DNA from: Ideonella livida
GTDB taxonomy: Bacteria > Pseudomonadota > Gammaproteobacteria > Burkholderiales > Burkholderiaceae_C
Assembly: GCF_010499455.1 (NCBI RefSeq)
Contig: NZ_JAAGOH010000024.1
Coordinates: 1-64,000 of the forward strand
Reading direction: 5' to 3'
DNA length: 64,000 nucleotides
Position 1 is the stretch's first letter; every line of letters starts with the position of its first letter. Position numbers and translations under genes: made by a program. The notes under the pieces were generated by a model. That model worked only from the letters and a program-made list of their open reading frames with translations. It did not search any database and was not told the DNA's origin. Of this stretch, positions 1-7,580 are shown piece by piece.

Positions 1-73
1 GCTTGAGGCAAAGCACTTCCGCATTCGACCGTCAGTTCGTTCAAAGTGCGCCTATTGGCCAGGGGACTTGCTG

Positions 74-1033
74 CTACAGGGACAGGCTATTGTTGCCACC
101 AGGCTGGCCCGGCCCAGGGCTACCCATCCAGGCGTGCTGCAGCAGGGCCAGCAGCGGCCAGTGCACCAGATAGAGCGCGTAGGAGCGGTCACCCAGCCAG
201 ACCAGGAGACGGCCCAGCATCCGCCCGGCAGGCACGGGACCCGGCAGGCGCAGCAGCACCGCAGTGGCCGCCACCATCCCGGCCGCCGCCAGCCCCGGGT
301 GGGGCCCCAGTTGCTGCGGCCAGGGCCACAGCGGCAGGGCCACCAGCACGGCCATGGCCAGGCCACGGGCCCAGGCCGTGCGGTGCGGGGGGGTGGGCGC
401 CGGGCCACCGGCCGGGCCCAGCGCCACCCAGGCCCCCAGGCCCAGCGCCCAGGCCCGGGCGGGCAGCAGGTAGAAGGCGGCGTCGGGCGCGTGCTGCTGC
501 AGCCAGGCCATCAGGCCGAGGCTGGCCAGGCTGAGGGCGGCCACCACCGCCCGCCAGCGCAGGCGGGGCACCACCCACACCAGCAGCGGGGGCAGCAGCA
601 GGTAGTACTGCTCCTCCACGGCCAGCGACCAGGTGTGCAACAGGGGCTTCTCGGCGGCGGCCCCGGCAAAGTAGCCGCCCTGCCCCCAGAGCACCAGGTT
701 GGCGCTCCAGCCCAGGGCGCCGGCCAGCTGGGCCTGGTAGTCGCGCCACTCCGGCGCATCCAGCAGGGCGGCGGCCCCCAGCGTGGTGGCCGCCAGGGTG
801 ACCAGGGCAGCGGGCATGAGGCGCCAGAGGCGCCGCAGCCAGAAACCGGCCAGGCTGAAGCGGCCGGCGTCCACCGCCTCCCGCACGAGGCCGGTGATGA
901 GGTAGCCCGAGACCGCGAAGAACAGGTCCACCCCGAGGTAGCCGGCCGAAAGGCCGGGGACGCCGGCGTGGTAGAGCACCACCAGGGCCACGGCCCAGCC
1001 ACGCAGGGCCTGGATGTCGGGGCGGTGGGTCAT
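74..1033 (-). CDS. Acyltransferase-3 family membrane protein, apparently C-terminally shortened
   Basis: This is a multi-pass membrane O-acyltransferase of the acyltransferase-3 (OafA/NodX) family, which modifies cell-surface sugars with acyl groups. The N-terminus has the family R-X10-H motif (RGWAVALVVLYH) followed by GVDLFFAVSGYLITG, and hydrophobic helices continue to about residue 300. The protein stops at residue 319, only about 17 residues after the conserved GDRSYALYLVHWPLL segment. Family members normally have further membrane helices here, and many carry an SGNH domain. The last residues (GGNNSLSL) fall where base composition drops sharply, so the gene may be truncated by a rearrangement. 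The family call is secure; whether it is functional is not. Confidence 0.8.
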   Translation of the reverse strand: MTHRPDIQALRGWAVALVVLYHAGVPGLSAGYLGVDLFFAVSGYLITGLVREAVDAGRFSLAGFWLRRLWRLMPAALVTLAATTLGAAALLDAPEWRDYQAQLAGALGWSANLVLWGQGGYFAGAAAEKPLLHTWSLAVEEQYYLLLPPLLVWVVPRLRWRAVVAALSLASLGLMAWLQQHAPDAAFYLLPARAWALGLGAWVALGPAGGPAPTPPHRTAWARGLAMAVLVALPLWPWPQQLGPHPGLAAAGMVAATAVLLRLPGPVPAGRMLGRLLVWLGDRSYALYLVHWPLLALLQHAWMGSPGPGQPGGNNSLSL

Positions 1034-1119
1034 GGCGGCGGACGCAGCGGCTGGGGGGGCCGCGGACTATACGTGTGCGCGCGGCCCGGCGCCGCCGCCA
1101 CGGCGGGTTCAGCCCCGGC

Positions 1120-1479
1120 TCAGAACGTCAGGTTCTTGTCCACGTCCTGCAGCTTGCGCCGGGCCAGGGCCAGGTTGCTCTTACCCTTGTCCAGCACGAA
1201 GTAGACGAAAGTGCCTTCCTTGCGCGAGGACGGGCGGATCAGGTGGTACTGCTTGCCCAGGGTGATCAGGATGTCCTCGATCACGTCGTTCAGGCCCAGC
1301 TGGCGCATGGTCTTGAGCTTGGCGCGCACCACCTCGGTGTTGCCGGCCGCGGCCACTTCCAGGTCCACGCCGGAGCCGGTGGAGCCCAGCATCATGCCGC
1401 TCTCCGAATCGACCACCGCAGCGCACATGGCGCCGTCGCAGGTCATCAGTTCATCCAGGGTTTGTCGAATCGTTGCCAT
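1120..1479 (-). CDS. Roadblock/LC7 domain protein (third of three)
   Basis: This 119-residue protein consists of a single roadblock/LC7 domain, the small alpha/beta fold that dimerises and binds small GTPases (MglB is the best-known bacterial example). The start at 1479 (MATIRQTLDELMTCDGA) is chosen because an in-frame extension to 1635 is proline/arginine rich and unlike the family. Domain features include the central SGMMLGSTGSG turn and a hydrophobic core. It is the last gene of an operon with a small GTPase and two sibling roadblock proteins, separated from the nearest sibling by about 92 bp. It is more distant in sequence from the other two, so it may have a different partner. Confidence 0.82.
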   Translation of the reverse strand: MATIRQTLDELMTCDGAMCAAVVDSESGMMLGSTGSGVDLEVAAAGNTEVVRAKLKTMRQLGLNDVIEDILITLGKQYHLIRPSSRKEGTFVYFVLDKGKSNLALARRKLQDVDKNLTF

Positions 1480-1571
1480 CTTGCTTCTCGCGGTTTTGGG
1501 GGGAACTTCTACAGGCAGACCGCACGGCGTCCCCTTCGTGCGCCGGCGGTCCTGGTGTGAGGTGTCCGGTC

Positions 1572-1958
1572 TCAGGCAGCCGGCGCCATGGCCTGGCGCA
1601 GCAGGGCGGCCAGGCGGAGGTTGAGGTGTTGCCACGCGGCCCAGTCCACTTCGCGGTGCCGGCCCACGGCCACCAGCAGCAGCGGATGCTCAGGCACGCA
1701 GGGCAGCACCACCACCACACCCAGGCGGTGGTGCAGCGTGGCCGCGCCCAGCGGGCCAAGGGGCTCGAAATGGCCGTGCAGGCGCTCCTGCAGCCGCCAG
1801 TAGTCCACCGCGGCTTCCCAGACCAGGTGCGGCCCGAAGTCCTGCCCGGCCCGCTGCCACAGCAGACCGCTGCCAGCCTCCACCAGGGCGCAGCCCAGCA
1901 CACCCGGCGCCTCGCCCACCATGTCCTGCAGGACCTGCGCGAGCACTTGCGCCTTCAT
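1572..1958 (-). CDS. Roadblock/LC7-like protein (second of three)
   Basis: This 128-residue cytosolic protein has the length and hydrophobic pattern of a roadblock/LC7 domain: an N-terminal helix (MKAQVLAQVLQDMV), a strand with APGVLGCALVEAGSG, and a strand near RLGVVVVLPCVPEHPLLLVAV. It is divergent enough that the assignment depends partly on position. The gene overlaps the end of the preceding roadblock gene by 4 bases (start 1958, upstream stop at 1955), implying translational coupling. It probably acts with the GTPase encoded just upstream. No signal peptide or membrane helix is visible. Confidence 0.7.
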   Translation of the reverse strand: MKAQVLAQVLQDMVGEAPGVLGCALVEAGSGLLWQRAGQDFGPHLVWEAAVDYWRLQERLHGHFEPLGPLGAATLHHRLGVVVVLPCVPEHPLLLVAVGRHREVDWAAWQHLNLRLAALLRQAMAPAA

Positions 1959-2338
1959 GCCGCCTCCAGTCCGCGGGCCGCCTCGGCCACGGCATGCATG
2001 ACCAGGCCCAGCAGGCCCTGGCGACCGGTGAGGGCGGCCAGGACCAGGCGTACGCCGGCGCTGCGACAGGGCCGCAGCACCAGGTAGCCGCCCTGGGCCT
2101 CGACCACAAAGCTGTTGACCTCCCCCAGCGCCACCTCGCGGCCTGCCGCTTCGGCAATGGCGGCGATGGAACTGGTCATGGCGGCCAGGCGGGCGGGCTC
2201 AGCGCCGTCGCGGCCGGCACTGGCCACGTCAAAGCCGTCCTCGGTGGCAATGACCACCAGCCGCGCGTCTTCCAGCCGTCCCAGCAGGGCCTGAGCCGCC
2301 TGGGCGCAGCGCGCCTGCAGCGCGTCGTCGATCTTCAT
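1955..2338 (-). CDS. Roadblock/LC7 domain protein (first of three)
   Basis: A 127-residue single-domain roadblock/LC7 protein. Visible features are the N-terminal helix, the strand DARLVVIATEDGFDVASAG, the helix ARLAAMTSSIAAIAEAAG, and the strand GGYLVLRPCRSAGVRLVLAAL, which is the canonical order for this fold. The start MKIDDALQARC at 2338 overlaps the end of the GTPase gene (stop at 2335). That overlap suggests the two proteins are made together and probably bind each other, as in MglA-MglB pairs. It could be a GTPase-activating or scaffold subunit; which one cannot be told from sequence. Confidence 0.85.
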   Translation of the reverse strand: MKIDDALQARCAQAAQALLGRLEDARLVVIATEDGFDVASAGRDGAEPARLAAMTSSIAAIAEAAGREVALGEVNSFVVEAQGGYLVLRPCRSAGVRLVLAALTGRQGLLGLVMHAVAEAARGLEAA

Positions 2339-2874
2339 GCCATGTCCTCCCACACCCCGGCCTCGGCCTGGGCCAGCACCGTGTCCAGCAGCAGCAGCAC
2401 GTCCTCACGCCGCCGCACATCCACCGCCATCACCGGATACACCTGACCGCGGGCTTGAAGCGCATCCATCAGCGCCTCCACCGTGGGCTGCGGGTGCGAC
2501 TCGGTGCGTCCCACGCCCACCGCGCAGGCCACCCCCTCCAGCGCCTCACCCAGGCCATCGAGGAACTGGACCAGGTCGTCCACCGGGTCCGGGCGGCTGT
2601 TGTCCAGCAGCAGCACCAGGCCCAGGGCCTCACGCGCCAGGATGCGCCACATGAAGTCGAAGCGGCCCTGCCCCGGCGTGCCGAAGAGGCGGACCTGCTC
2701 CTGCGGCCCCAGGCGCAGCAGGCCAAAGTCCAGGCCCACCGTGGTCTGCGCCTTGCCGAGCTGGGGATCGTGATTGGCCACGTCGGTGTTGACCGGCGGC
2801 TCGTCGCTGATCGCGGCAATGGCCGTGGTCTTGCCCGCCCCAGGCGGACCGGTGAACACGATCTTGGCTTCCAT
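2335..2874 (-). CDS. Small Ras-like GTPase (COG2229/MglA-related)
   Basis: This 179-residue cytosolic P-loop GTPase belongs to the bacterial family often encoded with roadblock proteins. The Walker A/G1 motif is GPPGAGKTTAI at residues 9-19. The switch II/G3 region reads LFGTPGQGRFDF, lacking the usual DxxG aspartate, as in other members of this family. A standard G4 NKxD motif is not recognisable; GVGRTES occupies its place. Switch I probably lies around KAQTTVGLDFG. The gene sits second in the operon, 13 bp after the unknown protein and overlapping the first roadblock gene. Such cassettes act as molecular switches in polarity, motility or regulation; the output here is unknown. Confidence 0.85.
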   Translation of the reverse strand: MEAKIVFTGPPGAGKTTAIAAISDEPPVNTDVANHDPQLGKAQTTVGLDFGLLRLGPQEQVRLFGTPGQGRFDFMWRILAREALGLVLLLDNSRPDPVDDLVQFLDGLGEALEGVACAVGVGRTESHPQPTVEALMDALQARGQVYPVMAVDVRRREDVLLLLDTVLAQAEAGVWEDMA

Positions 2875-2887
2875 CCAGGAACTCTCC

Positions 2888-3721
2888 TCAGTTCAGGCCC
2901 AGGTGGCTGCGCAGGCGCGAAATGAAGCCTGCGGGCGCCGGCGCGGGGGCGCGGGCCGGGGGGCCGTCGGCCACACCGGCCGAGCGCCGCGGCGCCGGGT
3001 TGGCGTCGATGGTCACGGGCGCAGCACGCAAGGCCGGCGGGGGCGGGGGCGGGGGCGGCGCGCCCACGCAGACGTCCAGCAGCTGGTGGTGTTCCAGCAG
3101 GTCCAGAAAGTCCTGGCATTGCGCGGCCGACAGGCCCGAGAGCCGGCTGATCTGCGCCAGGGGCAGCGGCCGGGTGGCCAGGTAGCCGGCCAGGCGCAGG
3201 TGCAGGGGATGTCCGCCCAGCAGCCCGCGATCGGGCCAGCGGCGCAGCCGGTAGAAACGGGTGCCGGACGGGGCCGGCGCCGGGCCGGCGGGCCGCGGGG
3301 GGTGGGTCACCCCGGCAGGCGGCGGCAGGGATTGGCGCGCGGCCGCCGGCACGGTCTGCATTTCTGCAGGCGGTGGTGTGGCCGCCACGCGACGGCCGTG
3401 ACCGGCGGCCAACAGGGCCAGGCGCAGCTCGGCGCGGCGCAGCAGGCCGACGAAACCTTCGAGCTGGCAGGGGCGGTGGAGTTCGAGGTCGCGCTGGAGG
3501 TGGGGGGCCTCCGGCGGCAGCACCCAAGCCAGCAGACGGTGGGGGTGGCGCTGAGGATCGGGCGGCGTCTCGTGGCCCCAGAGCAGCAAGTCCACCCCTT
3601 CTTCGGGCGCCGCCAAGTGCCAAGTGACGCCATGGCTGACGTCCAGGTACTGCATGAAGACGCGCAGCCGCTGGCCTTCTGCCGGCGGCAGCCCATCCAT
3701 GGACAGTCGGTAATCTTTCAC
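2888..3721 (-). CDS. Unknown protein heading the GTPase/roadblock operon
   Basis: I do not recognise a named family. The GTG start at 3721 is preferred because GGGGAGG lies just upstream, giving a 277-residue protein beginning VKDYRLSMDGLPP; an upstream GTG at 3808 is possible. The N-terminal 110 residues look like a compact alpha/beta domain. A proline/alanine-rich linker follows, then a region (about residues 175-225, LAQISRLSGLSAAQCQDFL) resembling a small winged-helix or helical domain. A run of eight prolines and a disordered tail come next, ending in a basic helix (GFISRLRSHLGLN). It leads the operon with 13 bp to the GTPase, so it is probably an effector or scaffold of that switch. Confidence 0.7.
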   Translation of the reverse strand: MKDYRLSMDGLPPAEGQRLRVFMQYLDVSHGVTWHLAAPEEGVDLLLWGHETPPDPQRHPHRLLAWVLPPEAPHLQRDLELHRPCQLEGFVGLLRRAELRLALLAAGHGRRVAATPPPAEMQTVPAAARQSLPPPAGVTHPPRPAGPAPAPSGTRFYRLRRWPDRGLLGGHPLHLRLAGYLATRPLPLAQISRLSGLSAAQCQDFLDLLEHHQLLDVCVGAPPPPPPPPALRAAPVTIDANPAPRRSAGVADGPPARAPAPAPAGFISRLRSHLGLN

Positions 3722-3904
3722 GGCGGCCTCCCCGCAGGAGACTGAATCGTCTTCTGCGATCAGTATGAACCCTGATCTCGAAAAGACGATGTCGGCCGGA
3801 GCACCCACAAAATTAGATGGTTATTTGTAAGCGCTTGACATTTTCAACTACCGCCTGTCAAACCCATCTGACCACTCCTCCCCCACGGGCGCAGCAGGTG
3901 GCCC

Positions 3905-4369
3905 TCAGCCCTGGCAGCCCTCGAGCAGCAGGGTGAGCAGTTGCACCGACTCCTGCCAGCCGAGGTGGCAGGCCTCCACCGGGATGGCAAAGGGGATGCC
4001 GCCCTGCTCGACCTCCATCAAGGTGCCGCAGGACACGCCGGTCAGGCGCACGGTGGTGGTCATCTGCCCCGGCAGCTGGGGGTCGTCGAACTGTGCGGTG
4101 TAGCGCAGCCGCTCGCCGGGCACCAGCTCCAGGTACTCGCCGCCAAAGCTGTGGCTGTGGCCGCTGGCAAAGTCGGTGAAGCTCATGCGGTAGTGCCCGC
4201 CCACGCGGGCGTCCATCTCGTGCACGGTGGCGGTGAAGCCGTGAGGCGGCAGCCACTTGGCCATGGCCTGCGGACTGAGGAACGCCTGGTAGATGCGCTC
4301 GGGCGTGGTGCGGATCACACGGTGCAGGCGCACGGTGCCGGGCGGCAGAGACACGGGGGTGGTAGACAT
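3905..4369 (-). CDS. SRPBCC (AHSA1/START-like) protein
   Basis: A 154-residue single-domain protein of the Activator of Hsp90 ATPase homologue 1-like branch of the SRPBCC fold, which forms a deep hydrophobic cavity. Typical elements are the opening RVIRTTPERIYQAFLSP, the AKWLPPHGFTATV segment, GGHYRMSFTD and the C-terminal helix HLGWQESVQLLTLLLEG. The start at 4369 is chosen because further upstream in this frame lies the antisense of the LysR region. It is the last gene on this strand after the LysR regulator, 85 bp downstream, but no functional link is evident. Members of the family have varied or unknown ligands. Confidence 0.85.
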   Translation of the reverse strand: MSTTPVSLPPGTVRLHRVIRTTPERIYQAFLSPQAMAKWLPPHGFTATVHEMDARVGGHYRMSFTDFASGHSHSFGGEYLELVPGERLRYTAQFDDPQLPGQMTTTVRLTGVSCGTLMEVEQGGIPFAIPVEACHLGWQESVQLLTLLLEGCQG

Positions 4370-4454
4370 GGCGGGGCTCCTGGGCGGCGATGGAAGGGAC
4401 CGGCTGGCGCCGGCGTGGCCATGGTGGCATGCCCGGCGGCCGCTGGGTCGGCGC

Positions 4455-5351
4455 TCAGCCCGCCGAAGCCGCCAGGCCGGCCTGCGCCTGCAGCCACCGG
4501 TTAAAGGCCTCGACTTCGGGCCGTTTGGCATGGCGGGCCGGATACACCAGGAAATGTGCCTGCAGCGGCACGGCCCAGCCGGGGTCGAACAGGGGCGCCA
4601 GCCGGCCCTCGGCCAGGTGGGTGCCGGCGATGGTGGCGCTCTCCAGCGCCACGCCCAGCCCCTGCACCGCAGCGTCCAACGCCAGCTGCGCACGGTCAAA
4701 GCGCAGGGCAAAGCGCTCCGGCGCCTGGGTGACGCCGCGCGCAGCCAACCAGTCGGTCCACTGCACGATGCTGACCGTGGACTGGATGAGGGGCGTGTGC
4801 AGCAGGTCGGCAGGCTCGCGCAGGCCGTGGCGGGCAATGAAGGCCGGGCTGGCCACCGGCAGGATGCGCTCCTCGAACAGAGGCTCGACCACCAGGTCGG
4901 GCCACTGCGGCCGGCCGTAACGGATGTCCAGGTCGGCCTGTCCCAGGGCGAAATCGCTGTGGGTGGGCGAAGCCGAAAGGAACAGCGAGATGCCCGGGCA
5001 CTCCTGGGCAAAGCTGGCCAGCCGCGGCATGAGCCAGAGGCTGGCGAAGCTGGGGCTGGCGTGCACATAGAGGCTGTTGCGCACGCCCTGGCGCACATCG
5101 TCGGTGGCCGCGCCGATGGCGCCCAGCGCCCCGGCCACCCGGCGCAGGTAGCCCTCGCCGGCAGCGCTCAGGCGCACGCCCTGGGCGCTGCGGTCAAAGA
5201 GCTTGACGCCCAGGAAGTCCTCGAGCTTGGCGATCTGGTGGCTGACGGCCGAAGCGGTCAGCGCCAGCTCGGTAGCGGCCAGCGCAAAGCTGCGGCGCCG
5301 GGCCACGGCCTCGAAGGCCTGCAGGGTGGGCAAGGGGGGCAGACGCGCCAT
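4455..5351 (-). CDS. LysR-family transcriptional regulator (GcvA-like)
   Basis: This 298-residue regulator has an N-terminal winged helix-turn-helix (residues about 6-65, PPLPTLQAFEAVARRRSF through AVSHQIAKLEDFLGVKLF) and a periplasmic-binding-protein-like effector domain (about 90-295). The PPLPTLQAFE opening is typical of the GcvA/AmpR-like branch. It is transcribed divergently from the SDR-TRAP-transketolase operon, separated by 230 bp that contain a long inverted repeat (5446-5493). It is therefore the likely regulator of that operon, responding to its substrate or an intermediate. The effector is unknown. Confidence 0.9.
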   Translation of the reverse strand: MARLPPLPTLQAFEAVARRRSFALAATELALTASAVSHQIAKLEDFLGVKLFDRSAQGVRLSAAGEGYLRRVAGALGAIGAATDDVRQGVRNSLYVHASPSFASLWLMPRLASFAQECPGISLFLSASPTHSDFALGQADLDIRYGRPQWPDLVVEPLFEERILPVASPAFIARHGLREPADLLHTPLIQSTVSIVQWTDWLAARGVTQAPERFALRFDRAQLALDAAVQGLGVALESATIAGTHLAEGRLAPLFDPGWAVPLQAHFLVYPARHAKRPEVEAFNRWLQAQAGLAASAG

Positions 5352-5445
5352 GGGGGCTTCCTCAGGATGTGAAGACCATCACGCCGGACGCTTGCCTGAG
5401 TCGGCCCGTCCGCCACAACAGGGGGAACCCTGGGGTGCGGCGCAT

Positions 5446-5493
5446 CATGACAATCCTTCATGTAACCCTGAAATACTATCGCTTGTTGTCATG
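5446..5493. promoter_or_regulatory. Inverted repeat in the LysR/SDR divergent promoter region
   Basis: CATGACAA at 5446-5453 is matched by its exact reverse complement TTGTCATG at 5486-5493, with 32 bases between. This stretch is clearly more AT-rich than its surroundings. Widely spaced half-sites between a LysR gene and a divergent operon fit a LysR tetramer occupying recognition and activation sites. Assignment to this LysR protein is inferred from position only. Confidence 0.45.
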
Positions 5494-5581
5494 TTGCCAG
5501 CCCCAAAGAATCGCGGCCATCGCTCCTCGATCCCTCATCCGTCCCCGCAGGAGCGCTTCCCGATCCCCCTGGAGACATGCA

Positions 5582-6331
5582 ATGCTGTTGAAGAACAAAG
5601 TGGCCCTGATCACCGGCGGCGCCGGCCTGAACGGCCTGGGCTTTGCCACCGCCAAGATGATGGCCGAGCAGGGCGCCACCGTGGTCATCGCCGACCTGGA
5701 GCGCGCCAAACCCGCCGAAGCCGCCGCCCTGCTAGGCGCGCAGCACCTGGGCGTGGTGGCCGACGTGGTGGACAAGGCCTCCTGCGAGCGCGCGGTGGCC
5801 GAGGTGCTGGCCAAGCTGGGCCGCATCGACATCCTGTTCAACAACGCCGGCATCACCCAGCCGCGCAAGACGCTGGACATCACCGGCGCCGACTACGACG
5901 CCGTGCTGGACGTGAGCCTGCGCGGCATGCTGTACATGTCGCAGGCGGTGATTCCGGCCATGCGCGAGCAGAAGTCCGGCTCGATCATCAACACCTCGTC
6001 GGTGTCTGCCCAGCGCGGCGGCGGCATCCTGGGCGGCCCGCATTACTCGGCCGCCAAGGCCGGCATGCTGGGCCTGGGCCGTGCGATGGCGCGTGAGTTC
6101 GGCATCGACGGCATCCGCGTCAACGCCGTCACCCCGGGCCTGATCGCCACCGACATCAACAAGGGCCTGATCCCCGAGGACCGCATGAAGGGCATCCTGG
6201 AGCAGATCCCCCTGAACCGCATCGGCGAGCCCAAGGACGTGGCCGGCTGCGTGGTGTTCCTGGCCTCCGACCTGGCCAAGTACCTCACCGGCGTCACGCT
6301 GGACGTGAACGGCGGCATGCTGATCCATTGA
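5582..6331 (+). CDS. Short-chain dehydrogenase/reductase, putative polyol dehydrogenase
   Basis: A 249-residue classical SDR. It has the NAD(P)-binding motif VALITGGAGLNGLGFATAK, NNAG at about residue 89, and the catalytic Ser and Tyr-x-x-x-Lys in the region TSSVSAQ...HYSAAKAG. The C-terminal GGMLIH end is also typical. The start at 5582 follows a CTGGAGACATGCA ribosome-binding stretch. It opens the operon that continues with a TRAP transporter, a TIM-barrel isomerase and a split transketolase. SDRs here often oxidise an imported sugar alcohol to a ketose (for example threitol to erythrulose), which is the role I infer; the substrate is not readable from sequence. Confidence 0.9.
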   Translation: MLLKNKVALITGGAGLNGLGFATAKMMAEQGATVVIADLERAKPAEAAALLGAQHLGVVADVVDKASCERAVAEVLAKLGRIDILFNNAGITQPRKTLDITGADYDAVLDVSLRGMLYMSQAVIPAMREQKSGSIINTSSVSAQRGGGILGGPHYSAAKAGMLGLGRAMAREFGIDGIRVNAVTPGLIATDINKGLIPEDRMKGILEQIPLNRIGEPKDVAGCVVFLASDLAKYLTGVTLDVNGGMLIH

Positions 6332-6360
6332 TTGGCCCCGGACACTAGGGTTCCACACCA

Positions 6361-6379
6361 CGGCCGCGGCCCGCGGCCG
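6361..6379. repeat. GC-rich perfect palindrome after the SDR gene
   Basis: CGGCCGCGG (6361-6369) and its exact reverse complement CCGCGGCCG (6371-6379) are separated by one base, between the SDR gene and dctP. There is no following T-run, so it is not a classical terminator. It could modulate readthrough or protect an mRNA end, or be chance in such GC-rich sequence. Confidence 0.3.
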
Positions 6380-6500
6380 GGCCATGATCGCCTCCGATCG
6401 TGGCCACCTGGCGGGCCTCACGAGCTGGCGGCGCAGACCGCCGGCCGCACACCACAAGCCACTTTGTGATGCCCCCCGGCATCCCCCGGAGACACTGACC

Positions 6501-7490
6501 ATGCAACGCCACACCTTCACCCGCGCCGCGCTGGCGCTGGCCGCCGTCCTGGCCCTGCCCCTGGCCGCCCAGGCCCAGACCGTCAAGCTCTCGCTGGGCC
6601 ACGGCGCCGCGCCGGGCAACCCGCGCCACGAGGCCTCGGTCAAGTTCGCCGAGCTGGTCAAGGCCAAGACCGGCGGCCGCATCGAGGTGCAGGTCTCGCC
6701 CTCGGCCCAGCTGGGCGACGACGCGGCCATGGTGACGGCGCTGCGCACCGGCGCGCTGGACCTGTCGGCCAACTCGCAGGGCGCGGTGGCCGCGGTGGTG
6801 CCGGAGTACGCGGCCTTTGGCATGCCCTTCCTGTTCCCGAGCCTGCCGCAGGCCTGGAAGGTGCTGGACGGCCCGCTGGGCCAGGAGCTGGCGCAGAAGT
6901 CTTTTGACAAGGGTGTGGTGGTGCTGGGCTACTGGGACAACGGCGTGCGCCACATGTCCAACAGCAAGAAGCCCATCCTCAAGCCGGCCGACCTGCAGGG
7001 CCTGAAGATGCGCACCCCGCCCGACGCGGTGACGGTGGACATCATGAAGGCGCTGGGCGCCGAGGCGCAGCAGATCAAGTTTGCCGAGCTGTACGTGGCG
7101 CTGCAGCAGGGGGTGGTGGACGGGCAGGAGAACCCGCTGATGAACATCCACGCCAGCAAGCTCTATGAGGTCAACAAGTTCATCTCGCTGACCGGCCACA
7201 AGTACGAGATGACGCCCTTCCTGATGAGCAAGCGCAGCTGGGAGCGCCTGTCGGAGGCCGACCGCAAGGTGCTGCACGACGCCGCCGCCGAGGCCACCGC
7301 GCTGCAGCGCAAGCTCTCGCAGGAGGCCGACGACAAGCTGGTGGCCGACCTCAAGGCCAAGGGCGTGCGGGTGGATGCCGTGGACAAGGCGGCCTTCGAG
7401 CAGGCCACCGCCGCGGTGGACGACAAGTGGATGGCCAGCCCCATCGGCCCTTTCGTCAAGAAGGTGATCGCCGCCGCCCGCGGCAAGTAA
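6501..7490 (+). CDS. dctP: TRAP transporter substrate-binding protein DctP (first copy)
   Basis: This 329-residue periplasmic solute receptor of the DctP/TAXI-type TRAP family begins with a Sec signal peptide (about residues 1-25, cleavage after AQA). Family hallmarks are LSLGHGAAPGNPRHEA at the start of the mature protein, the NGVRHMSNSKKPI segment and the ligand-site region VVDGQENPLMNI. The start at 6501 follows CGGAGA. It is followed immediately by the membrane subunits DctQ and DctM, making a complete Na+-driven importer. TRAP systems import mainly organic acids, but polyol-binding members exist. The neighbourhood of polyol and sugar-phosphate enzymes points to a polyol or polyol-derived acid. 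Confidence 0.93.
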   Translation: MQRHTFTRAALALAAVLALPLAAQAQTVKLSLGHGAAPGNPRHEASVKFAELVKAKTGGRIEVQVSPSAQLGDDAAMVTALRTGALDLSANSQGAVAAVVPEYAAFGMPFLFPSLPQAWKVLDGPLGQELAQKSFDKGVVVLGYWDNGVRHMSNSKKPILKPADLQGLKMRTPPDAVTVDIMKALGAEAQQIKFAELYVALQQGVVDGQENPLMNIHASKLYEVNKFISLTGHKYEMTPFLMSKRSWERLSEADRKVLHDAAAEATALQRKLSQEADDKLVADLKAKGVRVDAVDKAAFEQATAAVDDKWMASPIGPFVKKVIAAARGK

Positions 7491-7500
7491 GCCGCAGAAC

Positions 7501-7527
7501 GCCCGGCGCCGCGCCTGCGCGCCGGGC
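7501..7527 (+). other. Intercistronic stem-loop after dctP
   Basis: GCCCGGCGC (7501-7509) and GCGCCGGGC (7519-7527) form a perfect 9-bp stem with a 9-base loop, starting 10 bases after the dctP stop codon. No T-run follows. Such hairpins after binding-protein genes commonly stabilise or partially terminate the transcript so that the receptor is made in excess of the membrane subunits. Confidence 0.5.
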
Positions 7528-7580
7528 CCCGCGACCCCACCCCGGGCGTGCCTGCCGCCGCCCGCTGCCGGACCGTTGCC

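Noticed and set aside
3033-3063. GGGGGC-type repeats in the leader gene of the GTPase operon, considered as a phase-variable tract
   Set aside because: The repeat unit keeps the reading frame (polyproline), is short, and is explained by the proline-rich linker.
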